Shown here in pieces: positions 24,500 to 41,600 of a stretch of 64,000 nucleotides of DNA. Origin of the DNA: Meandrina meandrites (lineage: Eukaryota > Cnidaria > Anthozoa > Scleractinia > Meandrinidae); contig OY855906.1 in the NCBI GenBank assembly GCA_963693305.1, forward strand, positions 10,586,102 through 10,650,101, written 5' to 3'. The stretch's first letter is position 1, and every line of letters begins with the position of its first letter. Below the pieces are notes generated by a model. It was not told the DNA's origin. It made no database searches and saw only the letters and a program-made list of their open reading frames with translations. A program made the translations under genes and the position numbers.

Positions 24500-25807
24500 C
24501 TGCAGGACGTGACAACGACTCAGTTGAATGTTACGTAATTACCACAAACAAAGAGTGTTCCAAATCCAATCCCAGGGATCGGAGGAACTACACGGCTCAC
24601 TGCAGGTGCCAGTGCTGAACTCAAATCACTGTAGCATGGAGACTAGGGGTAATGCTAATCCGCCACAGATGAAATGCAAGCAAGTACATGGCATGGTTAC
24701 GCCCCTCCCCAAAGGTTTTTATACAGGTCCCACCCCCGAAAAGGTAGGATTCTGAACGAAACGCAGCTGTTTAGTTTCTTTTTAACGGGGAACTATAGAC
24801 AGAGAACATGGGTCTTCTTTCTCGGATCAGTAAACCGGCGTTTTATTCTTCATCTCTGAACTGTTCAGTTACAGGAAGCTAATTATTAAACTGTCAAACG
24901 CAAAAGTTGAAGCTTAACTTCACTCACATCGCGCACACGCTCTTAGCTTTGCCGGTAAACAAATCCATTCTATTAAAATTTACAAAGGTGCTTGTTTAGA
25001 AAGTGGCGTCTCTGAGAGTTAAGTACTTAAGTAAAAATTAATTTAACTTTTTCAACCGACATCGAACAAACGGTTGGTTTGGTTCAAGGCTCACAAAAGA
25101 ATACTCTTTTAATTGGCCGGTTTATCAATATTCAACCAATCAAAAACAGGTGATCGCAATAGAACACGGACCGACCGGTAATCAACCTCCTCAACTGACA
25201 ACGGTTGTACAAGTGTTCTATAATTGGGACACTTCAATCCAATCAAACAAAACCGGTCGCAGTTAAAATAGTTTAATGCTGTCCTAGAAGAACACGACCT
25301 AAATAACTCAGTAATAATTTGAACCGAAAGCCTAATGTTCTCTCACCTACAAGTAACTTAAAATTCGTACGTCTTGTACCAATCATTGTAGTGACTGGAC
25401 AGAATGCTGCGAAACCAAGTCAATCGTGATTCTATTCTCTTAAGTAACACCAAGGAAAAAAACTTCATTATGCCACTTGAGTAAATATTTTCGCGTAACT
25501 AGGTAAAATTCGATTGTTCGTTTGTAACGGAAACTAAAGTTCCGCAGTTCTTTTAAGTTTACGACTATCGTACTTACTGTAAGAACATTTCCTCTACAAG
25601 TATTCACCGAAAAGTTACTTAAATTATGTGAAAAAAAAATGTTTCCTTTAGCTACGACATCTGCAAGCACAACTACAAGTGCTTGCCAATCTACCGGGTA
25701 ACATCATTGTTAACTTTGAAATACACTCGTTAATTTTTTTAACTTATCAGAGTAAACTGAAAAGCCAACAAAAGTTGTTTACAACCAGCGAAGGAAAAGA
25801 TAATCGC

Positions 25808-25998
25808 AGTCGAGCCTCTGGTAACGGATATGTCCGGTACACGGACACCTCCGTCAGTATAGACACTTCGTCATGGCCCAAGCAACATACAAACGCTGCA
25901 ATTCTAGCTTTCCATAAGCAGACACCTGTCTTAGGCGGACATTTATTTCTAGACCTAAGGGTGTCCCCGTACAGGAGGTCGCATTGTACTCCGCCCAA
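25808..25998. repeat. GGACACC / GTGTCC repeat family, copy 3
   Basis: It has the same word set as the copies at 6740 and 17490, including GGCGGACATTTATTT and GTGTCCCCGTACAGG, at the equivalent spacer position. Confidence 0.6.
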
Positions 25999-26507
25999 GC
26001 TCCACGGATGGTTTATCAACTATACGTCATTACGTCAAAACCATGGGAATATATAAAGCTTATTTAGTATTTGAGCGAATTCAGTAGAGTGACACTGCAA
26101 CTTTGTTTGTCCATACAGCAACCTTTAAACAACATGATATCTTGTCCATCTCCACATAAGAGACCTTAAAGAACTGCATACCTTAAGAAAAAATTTCTTA
26201 ACATAACCAAAGCTCTTTAAATTGAGATGTAAAATATACTTCAACACAACACTCTCTCGGCAAAAGTATCCAAGAGGTTCAGGGTCAATAGTCTATCTTG
26301 CTTAAAGTTACAATTTCATAACAAAATTGATTGTTAAGAGGAATGTTCTTTTAACATATTCCATTACAAACATTCTGATTCGTAAAAATTAATGACATAA
26401 CTGACAACTTTTTATGTTCTAATTAATTGAAGAACTTGATGAGCGGTGATCAGTGACATGTTGGTATTTACGTCACTAACAGGAATAACCTGTTATTGAT
26501 ATACTTT

Positions 26508-31723
<5,216 letters not shown>

Positions 31724-31823
31724 TTCGATCGATGATTTGAACAATTCTACTAGGTTACATCGCTTCAATTCGTTATGTGATATGAAGATCACGAGTGAGG
31801 GCTGTAACTTGCCAAATTATCTG

Positions 31824-31832
31824 CTATTTATA
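31824..31832 (-). promoter_or_regulatory. TATA box of gene B
   Basis: TATAAATAG within GGTATATAAATAG on the minus strand, about 100 bases before the ATG at 31723. Confidence 0.7.
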
Positions 31833-32742
31833 TACCAAAAGATTAATTTCGTTCTGGATTTCAACTGCTATTGGTTTCAGTTTTGACATGTGAGCATGTG
31901 TTGAAAGACTGGGAATTTTCTAGAAAAAAAAAGACAGTTGTTGGCATTTCCGCAGTACAGTGGGAAGTCATAGTTATGGCAGTACAGTGTAGCTTGTCAA
32001 CAGGAATTTGGGTTCGCTGTTGTAAAGTAAATTCTTTAATAATATTCACTTTTTTCTTTTTCTTTTTGGGGGTGAGGATAAAATATTATAAAGTTGTTTA
32101 AGAGCAAGAATGACGTTTTGTTTACTCAATCATCAGGGCAACAAAGTTCAAATCCGCCTTGGCACATTCTAAAATGCGGTGCTTTTACAATTTCAACTCT
32201 AAACCAACTTTTACTTGTAACACAAAAGATATCGTTCCAAGTTTGTTTCGCAGCGCCAGGATTTCCCGAGTTTGAAAGCCACCTTGTGATTAAACAAGCC
32301 ACATTTATCTTGCTGATCTTATTTTGTCCGCTTCAGCCTTTGCTAGTCGAGGGTTTTAGTGTGGATGGGATGGAATGTCGTGATCCCACACGCACCGATT
32401 ATTCAAATATTCACACATCACGAATCATCAACATGTATTGTCACGCGATCATTTTTGCTCAAGGAACGCGTCACGTGTAACCCTAGCCCCTCTTTCGGCC
32501 TTTGAGGTGAGACACAATACACAAATGTGACGAAATATAACGTGGAGAAGAGAGAAGAACGCTAAATGCAATGTTAATTCCAGGGTTAAATGGAAGCCAA
32601 GAAAAGATAACTGACCAGTTAGAAAACTGAAAGAAAACAACAATGTATGAGCATGTGAATGTAAGGGGAGAACAACGACAATATAAAATGTACCGGTAGT
32701 TTTTCGTCTTCCGTCTCCAGGGAGTGTAGTTATCCCTCAGTA

Positions 32743-33443
32743 TCCCGCCCATTTGTTAAGATTGAGGCTATCATATGCCCCCCATATTTCTGAACCATAT
32801 AAAAGAACGGGTAGAAAGACAGCATTAAATAAGAAATTACATTTGGATATAGAGAGTTTGTTGAATTCAATATACCTTTTGAATGCAAATACTGAACGTC
32901 TAGATTTTTCGACTAAACTCTTTTTTGAGGAGGTGAAACTCCCATTCGAGCTAAATATTGTTCCCAGGTAGGTGTAATCTGGGGTATTAATAATTTGGTT
33001 TCCATTTAAAAAGAAAGAATATTTTTCCCGGGTGCTTTTACGGTTCTGCTTTTGAAAAATTAAAACTTTTGTTTTCCGAAGATTTATTTTCAACAGCCAT
33101 TTTTGTACGTAATTGTAGTAAATATGATACAATTAGAAAATCTCTAATAGACTACATTGTTAGAAATTATTCTGATTTTAGTTCTTTAGATGCCAATCAA
33201 AAAATTACATTTCTCTTTAATAATATAGATGCCTTTCTCTGTAAAAAATTAGGTTACTTCATTCATGAAGCTTTTGCACTAAGAAATGAATCGACAATCG
33301 CAACTATTGTCAATTAGTTGATCCTATTACTTGTCCTTACATATCTTTAGATGTAATTCGTATTATTATTATCATTATTTTCCTATACTTTTGCAATACC
33401 ATTTGTAATTGGGAATGCAAATAAAGTGTGTTGTTGTTGATTG
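32743..33443 (+). mobile_element. 5'-inverted (twin-primed) LINE insertion
   Basis: The minus strand of 32743 to about 33108 encodes a reverse transcriptase thumb-like region (KWLLKINLRKTKVL ... YLGTIF ... LLYGSEIWG). The plus strand from about 33108 encodes the extreme C-terminal region of such elements (FVRNCSKYDTIRKSL ... FIHEAFALRNES), ending in an ATAAAG- and TTG-repeat tail. CAGTA flanks the whole (32738-32742 and 33444-33448), and units A and E have the empty site. One insertion with its 5' part inverted explains the arrangement. Confidence 0.82.
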
Positions 33444-34439
33444 CAGTAACTTCTAGTTAGTTGTCAACTTCAGTTGACAGATAATGCTTCAACCGTCAAT
33501 CTCTCGTCGTCTGAGAAATGTCAGCGTCGAACATAAGAGACGAAATGTAATCTATTTTTATTATACTGTATTTCCGTTTTTATTTCATTATATTTTCTCT
33601 GTATTTTTACACATCACGTAGCCATGTCATGTCATTTCCGGCGTATTATTTAAAGACCGTGTAAATTCGCGTTTCATTCAATAAACCTGAAGAAGGCTGG
33701 TGTTGGCCAGCCGAAATATTGTATTTACGCTGTTTCACGTTGTCAGACCAGTCCTTGCAGTATTTCTATATTTGATTTTATTTTGACTGGTCGCGATCTA
33801 GTTTGATCCAACGCCGTAAAGCAAGTTTGATCGTACACCCTGTACACGGTTTTTACAGTGGTCTATAAGACCTAGAAAAGTAACAGCCATTAGTTTGCTC
33901 TTATGTGCGCGTTCAAGTTGACAATAGCGAAGCGCGCGTGGTTTAAAAATAGAATGCAAATGATTATACCCCTACGAGGCTCAGACAACATCCGCGTGTT
34001 CTGAGAGAAATACAGGGAATCAAGGCGAAGTTTTAATTTCAAAAGGTATTTTAGGAACAACGGCTCTTTTAGAAGGTGTTTTAGGAGAATCGCCCGCCAT
34101 TCCGGTTTGTTTGTCTGAGTCTTGTCTGCATCATGGGGATCATGACGTCACTCGCGCGCTTTGCTATTAGCTTAGTATTTCGCTTGCTCGTCGACGCAGA
34201 ACAATATTCTTTAGAAACTTACCACTTCTATAAGACACAGAAAGCACAATCCTCAATAATTTATTTTTCAACTGATTTGAAGGAAGCAGAAATACATCAG
34301 TTCCTTTAAGTTTATATTTCCTCCGTACCTAACATCAATAAGCGCACGGTTTTGCGATTTGTGTTTTGAATCCGTAAAATGTACGTAATCTGGGCGTTGC
34401 CTAGGAAATAGTCTAAATTTGGCCTGCACTGTTAACAGT

Positions 34440-34517
34440 AGGCTCAATTACTAGCCGCTGTTCGGGGAATGAGCCCGCGCTCCTAACACGAGAGGACGGC
34501 GGAAATCGAGCCTATGG
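34440..34517. mobile_element. 78-bp hairpin MITE with TAACAGT duplication
   Basis: The ends are inverted (AGGCTC at left, GAGCCT at right) and the inside has CCGC/GCGG-type arms. TAACAGT lies on both sides (34433-34439 and 34518-34524). The matching sites in other array units lack it. Confidence 0.7.
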
Positions 34518-35159
34518 TAACAGTTGTCTTTGGTGGTTCCAGGCAACGCATGGTTTGGTGTATCCAGTTACCAGTTAGTTAAGGTTGGGTGTGTGGAGTT
34601 GTAGTCAATCGTGCAACGCCAGAGCAGTTGCTCACAGCTTTTCCAATAAACCCCGTTTGTACTAAAACCGTGCATTGACACGACGAATCATTTCAGAAGC
34701 GTCCCTGGAAAGAACACGTGGTTTGGGCGTGTCAGGGGAGAACTGTAAATCCATCAATCCAGACGACGAAGCAAGATTTCTTTCTAATAGCTCCGTTTTC
34801 TATAGACAGAACATATATAAATGCTTTATTATTAAAAGCCTCTTCTCCTTAGTCACTCATTATAAAGCCAACATCTGGACAGCAAGGTAATTGTATGTTT
34901 TGGAGTTATCCATCCAAAATATTTACGTTTTGTTACTATATAATTTCTCTTTGTTTTTAACCATTAAACACCTACATCTATTTACATCTATTTTTTCTGC
35001 CCTGCTAATGTCAAGTAGCTTCGTTCTACAGGACATAAAACTCGAAGATGCTACATGCAGGAATTTGCTTCCACCATTGCGGGTGTTAAAAATTGGCACG
35101 ATTTGAACACTCAAAGATAAATTTCATATCTCCGCGAAACCATGTATTATCCTCTTTAA

Positions 35160-35171
35160 CTCTGTTAAAAC
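35160..35171 (-). pseudogene. Truncated RMI1 exon 9 relic
   Basis: Only the start of the exon remains (after a CAG: GTTTTAACAGAG). It is then cut by sequence matching the palindromic ATACATGGTTTCGCGGAG element. The wider flanking block (35172-35300) aligns with 47296-47420 in RMI1 intron 8. Confidence 0.55.
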
Positions 35172-36139
35172 CTGAAGATGACAATGACTCAGTTGAATGT
35201 TACGTCATTACCACAGACAAAGCGTGTCCAATGGCAGGGGCCGGAAGACCTACATGTCTCACGGGTGCCAGTTATTAACTCAAATAACTGTAGCATGAAA
35301 CGAATAGGAGCACGTTATCTCCGTCATGGACGAGATGCTAGTTCATGGCAGGGTAACCTTCCCCACGCTAAATTTTCTTTCAAGTTCAGGTTGTTTTTCA
35401 CGGACAACCTTAGACAGAGAACATGGGTCTTCTTTCTTGGATCAGTAGACCGGCGTTTTATTCAGACACACGTTTTATACAGAGACAGGCAACTAATTAG
35501 AAAACTGTCGAACGCAAAAGCTGCAGTAACTTCGCTCACATTGCGTCCACGTTCTTTGCTGTGATTGGTCAATAAGTCCATGCTTTTGAAATTTACAAAG
35601 GTGTTTAAAAGCAGTGTCGTCTTTGAGTACTCAAAGCTGCGCTTTAGATTCAGAGTAGAAGCTAAGAAAGTAAAAATTGGGAGCAAAGTCTCTTGTTCTT
35701 TTGCTACCAATCACTGCAGTGACTGTACAGAATACTTCGAAACCAAGACGATCGTGATTCCATTTTCTTTAAGCAACACCAAGGAAACAAAACATGATTA
35801 TGCCACTTGAGTAAATGTATTCCGTAACTAGGTAAAATTAAATTAATTGTTTCGATTATTCGTTTGTAACTTAAACTAAAGTTTCCTCAGTTCTTTTAGA
35901 TGTACGAATAACGTGCACCTTATTGTTTGAAAGTTTACTCTACAATCACACAACTGAAATTTAAAAACTTAAATGTTTCTCATGTTTTAGCTTCGATAAC
36001 CGCACGCACAATTACAAGTGCTTACAAATCTAACATCATTTTTAAGCTTGAAAAACACTCGTTAAAATATAAGTTATCGAGTTTTCAGAAAAGCTAACAA
36101 GCGTTGTTTACGACAAGTGAAGGAAAAGATAATCGTAGT

Positions 36140-37020
36140 CGACCATTTGCTAACGGACACCTTTCTTAAGGAGGCTCACAACGGTTTCCAGCAATTTCAA
36201 GCTCTTAAACTTTGATGGGTCAGTACTACAAATCTTTATCAGTTGCTGCTACAATAATGCTATCGAACAAATGCCCAATCATTGCTGAATAAGTTGTGGT
36301 CATTTTCATGACGTCATTGGTTACTATAGCAACAGTTTTACCCGTTAAAAACACCCTTAATTTTCCCTTTAAGTGCTTATAACTCAAAAACGAGTCCGGT
36401 GACCCCCATTTTTAATTATTGAATAATGATTGGCATGTTAAGATGCAACTTTTTGCAAAGTTAAAAAAGTTTCTCCGGAGCGGTTTTAGAGCCACCTTAA
36501 ATTTTCGGAAATTTAAGGTGGCTCTGAAACCGCTCCGGGGAAATTTTTTTAACTTTGAAGAAAATTGCATCTTAACATGCCGATCATTATTCAATAATAA
36601 AAAATGGGGCTCACCGGACTCGTTTTTGAGTTATAAGCACTTAAAGGGAAGATTAAGGGTGTTTTTAACGGGTAAAACTGTTGCTATAGTAACATGTGAC
36701 GTCATGAAAATGACCACAACTTATTCAGCAATGATTGGACATTTGTTCGATAGCATTATTGTAGCAGCAACTGATAAAGATTTGTAGTACTGACCCATCA
36801 AAGTTTAAGAGCTGGAAAGTGCTGGAAACCGTTGCGAGCCTCCTTAAGCGGACACTTAGTTATGATATAGCCACAAGTACATTTCCCGTATACGAACACC
36901 TCCGTCAGTATAGACACTTAATCATGGTCCCTGCAAGATACAAACGCTAGAGTGGACACCTCTCCTAGGCGGGGTGTCCCGTACGGGAAGTCCAACTGTA
37001 CTAACACCAGGTTTCAATCA
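36140..37020. repeat. GGACACC / GTGTCC repeat family, copy 4, interrupted
   Basis: The left part ends GCTAACGGACACCTTTC and the right part resumes GCGGACACTTAG. They are separated by the foldback element 36170-36843, which entered a TTAA in this repeat. Confidence 0.65.
36170..36843. mobile_element. 674-bp near-perfect foldback element with TTAA duplication
   Basis: The whole element is one inverted repeat. The left arm starts GGAGGCTCACAACGG, the right arm ends CCGTTGCGAGCCTCC, and the arms meet at about 36505 with almost no loop. TTAA flanks both sides (36166-36169 and 36844-36847), the target of piggyBac-type transposases. It has no transposase frame; the open frames on each strand are mirror images caused by the palindrome. 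Confidence 0.88.
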
Positions 37021-37029
37021 TGGTTTATC

Positions 37030-37560
37030 AATAAATATATAGAGGATAATACATGGTTTCGCGGAGATATGAAATTTATCTTCGAGTGTTCAAATCGATA
37101 GCTCACGAGTGAGCGTAGCGAACGAGTGAGATATCGGATTTGAACACGAGAAGATAAATTTCATATCTCCAAGAAACCATGTATTATTCTTTTTATTATA
37201 TAAACCTACTAATTACGATGTTTTTGACGATTTTCCGAAGATTTCCGAAGATTTCCGAACATTTCCGAAAATTTTCAAAATGTTGTCCGAAGGTTGTACG
37301 AATGTTTCCGAACATTTTCCGAGAATTTCCGAAGTTTTCCGAAGATTGCCGAAGATTGCCGAGGAAGATCCGAAGATTTTTCGACTTAATATCGATTTAC
37401 TTTGGCTCATTCAGCATTGGAACATGGCAAACTCTGCAAGCTGATTGGTCAAAAATGATATCACACATGTGTGGATATCATTTTTATCCACACATGTGGG
37501 ATACCATTTTTCTCGATTTGCTACCACTCGCTAAAGCACTGCAGTTTATATAATAAAAGT
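37030..37560. mobile_element. Inverted-repeat element with TTCCGAAGA tandem array
   Basis: A hairpin with arms at 37052-37099 and 37137-37184 (CATGGTTTC...GAGATATGAAA and its inverse) is followed by a TTCCGAAGA-type array at 37210-37380. The far end, GTTTATATAATAAAA, mirrors TTTTATTATATAAAC near 37191. A second hairpin (CACACATGTG) sits at about 37455-37500. A fragment of the same hairpin cuts the RMI1 relic at 35100-35160. Confidence 0.6.
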
Positions 37561-38650
37561 AATTACGTATTATATTTTCTGGTACTACACGGCTTAAAGG
37601 AGCAGTATCACGAGATGTCTGCTATGTTTTTGTGTAAATTATGCTAGAATTATAGGTGCACTCACTGATAAACAAAATAACTTTTAAACGACAAAAAAGG
37701 CAGAAATTCAGTCAAACAAACCACAAACAATGGTTTTTGAGTGATTTTCCTCCAAGTAACACTGTCAAACTCGTAAAGGCCGGTCCGACGTTTTCAAATT
37801 TTAGACCACTTCTTTCCTACCCTTCCGTAGACAAACCAGTTTGAAACAACTTTTGTGACCAGTACAGTGCGTTTTAGGAAGGTTAAACAACTATTAGTGG
37901 ACTCTTCAATTAATTGCAACATCTCCATTGGATTTTTAAGTAGCACTAAATCTTGGTAAGACTGCCCCTTTAAGGAGACACAGTCAGCTGGTGCACATGC
38001 GCATAAGTTAACATTTCATAGCTAATTTGCATATCACACTTCATCACAATACGCGCGCGCAAAAAACGGAAAATAATACCATAGGATGAGCAAAGGCAAA
38101 CCCAAAAGCAAAGTAGTAAAGTAAAGGATAGAAAATCGAGTAAAACACCGGGAAGATTGAAACGGATTTCGAGATGTACTCGACGCGTATCTTTGACTTC
38201 GGGTTCAGGTAAACTCTTTTCAAAGCGAGGAAACTAGTATCCAGGTCAGCGCGGTCCCAAAGCTGACTGTATCCCTTTATGTATTCCTTCATACAACAAA
38301 CCTTAAGCAACATTATATCTTAAATACAAAGTGCTTAACATGTTTCATTAAAACACTCCAACTTTTAGAATTAACACTGTCTCTTCAACACAGCACTGTC
38401 TAAACAAAAACTACCATAGGCTCACGGTAAGCAATCTGCCTTGACTGAAGATAAAATTTTACAACAAAATTGATTGTAAAGAGCAATGTTCTTTCAAAAT
38501 ATGCCATTACAAACATTCTGATTCGTAAAAATTAATGACATAACTGACAACTGTTTATGTTCTAATTGATTGAAGAACTTGATGAGCGGTGATCAGTGAC
38601 ATGTTGGTATTTACGTCACTAACAGGAATAACCTGTTATTGGTATTCTTT

Positions 38651-41600
38651 CTACGATGACGGCCTCAGTTTCATTTCAGTGAATTTGAGTGAATGAGAAC
38701 CTCTGAATTGGTACCACCTGGCTCCTTTGTGATCACTTTTGTCTCCCAGGTATTGTCCGTTTAGATTGGACTCGTAGCAACTGTTGTACCACCAGGCGCC
38801 AGTCCATCGTACAGCACAGTTGTAACTGCTCTTTCTGTCATTATCTCTGTCTTTTGCAGTAAACGCCATGTTATTATGCCATGCTAACGAATCTCCCGCT
38901 GTACCTGAATATGAACCCACTTCAAGTCGATACTGCGCCTGCTCATCACCAATGTTGAACTTGCCATATTTGGCATACGCTTTACCTACGCTCCAGTCCT
39001 CCAGTTCCACTCGTAGAGAGCTGGGTCTAGAGGCCGTCAGTCGGTGGATCTTGTCGTTTCCTAACCAGAACTCAGCAGTCAGCTGACCAAAGCCTGCTTT
39101 GTAGTCGTTCCATCCCCGATAGAAGTCTACCGAGCCATCCTGTCTTCGCTGAAACACTGTCCAGCCTCCTCCGTCAGTGCGCATGTCACAGTAGACATTG
39201 AAGTGTCCTCTTCCATCTGGGTTGACAGAATACACTCCACTCTGAGTATGGCCTGATTTTAATAGCTCAGAACAATCTAACAAAATAGAATGTATGTTAA
39301 GAACTTATTTTTTATTAAACCCTATAAGCATTGTCCAGTTATCTTGCAAATAAATATAAAAATAATAACCATTGTGACGAAAATTGTTATAAAATTGAGG
39401 TCAAGACGGAAATTATATAAAAACGTTTTCACTTTTTGGTTTCTGTTGGTAACCAATGTACATTGGGCTGCTTTGAAAATTAAAAATGTGACATTGGTAT
39501 GAGAGGAATTTAATAATTCATTTTTCTCGCATAATCCTTTTACTAGGGACCCTAATTGTACCTTTTATTTTGATTAGCTTGCCGCGAAGTCTGCTTCAAA
39601 GAGAAAATTGGAAATTAAAGAGGAAGGGAGATCCAACAAAAATTTTTTATTGTTATATATAAGAAAAAAATACAATCACGCCTTTTTCGTCGCTTTGTAT
39701 CAAAGTACTAGCACTATGGCGCTAGTTGAGGACGCTGTAAGTAGTACTCAGGCCCTTCTTTTCTCTCGTGTAAACATCCTAAATACCGGCCCATCGCTTT
39801 TTTGGGAAAGAAGAAGCTGATCGGGGGTTAGGGATACCATAAATTAAAACATTAACTTGAAAAGAAGTTCAACAGATCAAAGAGTTCTGGACTATCGTAT
39901 AATGCGCAATTAAGTCGCGAATATGAGAACATTTCAATAAATTGTGTTAGGAGAAATATGCTGAGTGACCAAAAGAGTTTCTAGAGAACTATCAAACCGT
40001 TTATCAGTTCACGAAATAATGAAAATACTGGCAGCATAAAACTGAAAGACAATGATGAAAGCGATGAAACCATCAACACATTCTTCACGAGCGCAAGCGA
40101 TATCAATGAGGATTCAAACAACACTAGACGTGTCTTGATCTATCACTCACTTCTCAAAACATGACAAACAAACAGCAAAACAAATCCTACAGAAGCATGT
40201 GATGAAGAATCTAAAGACAAATAAGGAGACGGGTTGTGACTTGATTCTTCCAAGATTAGTAACAGAATCAGCTGATGTGTTATGTCATCCGTTAAGCGCA
40301 TTGTTCAGTTATGTACCTGACTGTTCCGCAGTCCCACGAAAATGGAAAATTGGAGAAATTGCCCCAGTACTAAAAAAGATTATAAGCTAGCAAAGACAAA
40401 TTACAAGCGTCATTATCTAAAGTGTTCGAAACTAAGACTAGTTCACACCAGACTCGGCCTGCACTTCAATGATATTTTTGACAAGTTTGTTTGCTTAGAC
40501 TGTTGCGGCACTGCACGCACTTCTTAGCCTTACCAAAGGATGGGAGAGAAGAATTAGATAATCGCAAAATCAACTGAAGAATGAAGAAGATGCTTCCGTT
40601 TGAAACGAGGACTAAGCTCTACCAAGTATTCATAGTACCGCACTACAATTACTGTTTGGACTTTTGGCATTTTTTGGATTTGTGTGCAATCTAACTTCGT
40701 CATAACTTACCGGCTGTACCTCTTGCTGGAAATTGAACAGCAACATGCTGCTTTCAAAACAATTCAATTACTATTTCCTTAAATATATAAACTGAGCAAT
40801 GCTGACAAAAGCCGCAGCTGCGCATGCCCTATCTCTTTCATTGCTTCACTGACAACATACCTTTTGGTTCTCTAAATTCAACATAACTTATCGTCTCGAT
40901 ATGAAACACTCCTGCACTTGTAGCCACACAAATATAGTTCCCAGCATCCTCTTCTTTCAAATCTCTTACGACAAGGGCATTGTTTGTCCTGTGACTCCTC
41001 CCCACGGGCAGTGTTGCTCCTTGTCTTTTCCAACTAATTACTGGTCGTGGATCACCGGTAGCGCTGCAGTTTAACGTCAAAGTGTCACCAGTTAAAGCAG
41101 TCACTTTTCCAGGTGGTTTAACGGTGAACTTAGGAAGGGAAATCACAACTAGAAGAGTTTTCCTCTCAACATTTCCCAAAATGTTCATGGCTGAACAGAA
41201 GTATGCGTCAGAGTCAACTTTACGGACATCTGAAATTTGCAAGGCAGTGTTGTTATACTGCGCTCTTCCCTGGGGTAACTGACCAGACGACTTCCTCCAG
41301 GTGACCACTGGTGCCGGGAATCCGGTCACGTGACATGTTGGTAAAGTGATGTTGCTTCCTTCAATAGCGTAAGAAGGTCCCGGATGTAGGGAAACACGAG
41401 GATGAACTGTAATCAAGTGAACACCATTTTAGCTCGATATTCACATCTCAGGCAATTATTTTAATTCTTTATTATTCTGAATATATATTAATTTGATTTC
41501 AGAAGAAGTAAAAACATCTTGTATTTTGAATGTAGTGTTCATTTTTGTTGAAGTAAACTTAAAGAAAACAGGGCAATGAAACAGCAAAAAGCTTACATTT

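Larger units (their letters stand above)
22401..26507. other. Spacer between genes B and C (array spacer unit)
   Basis: No gene supported. Unlike the other spacers it has a foreign stretch (about 22620-24050), which includes a fragment of the CGTTCCA element family at 23260-23375 and low-complexity sequence. It then has a 349-bp insertion at 24116-24464 that splits the RMI1 exon 9 relic, the conserved array block, and a GGACACC-type repeat at 25808-25998. Confidence 0.65.
31833..38650. other. Spacer between genes A and B (longest array spacer)
   Basis: No host gene supported. It contains a twin-primed LINE (32743-33443), a second insertion of about 350 bp (33534-33885) with a CCTGAAGAAGGC-type retroelement 3' end, a 78-bp MITE (34440-34517), a truncated RMI1 exon 9 relic (35160-35171), a GGACACC repeat split by a 674-bp foldback (36140-37020), and an inverted-repeat element with a TTCCGAAGA array (37030-37560). 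Insertions explain most of its extra length over the other spacers. Confidence 0.7.

Noticed and set aside
36412..36787. Similar open frames on both strands
   Set aside because: They mirror each other because the DNA is a palindromic transposon; no protein family recognised.
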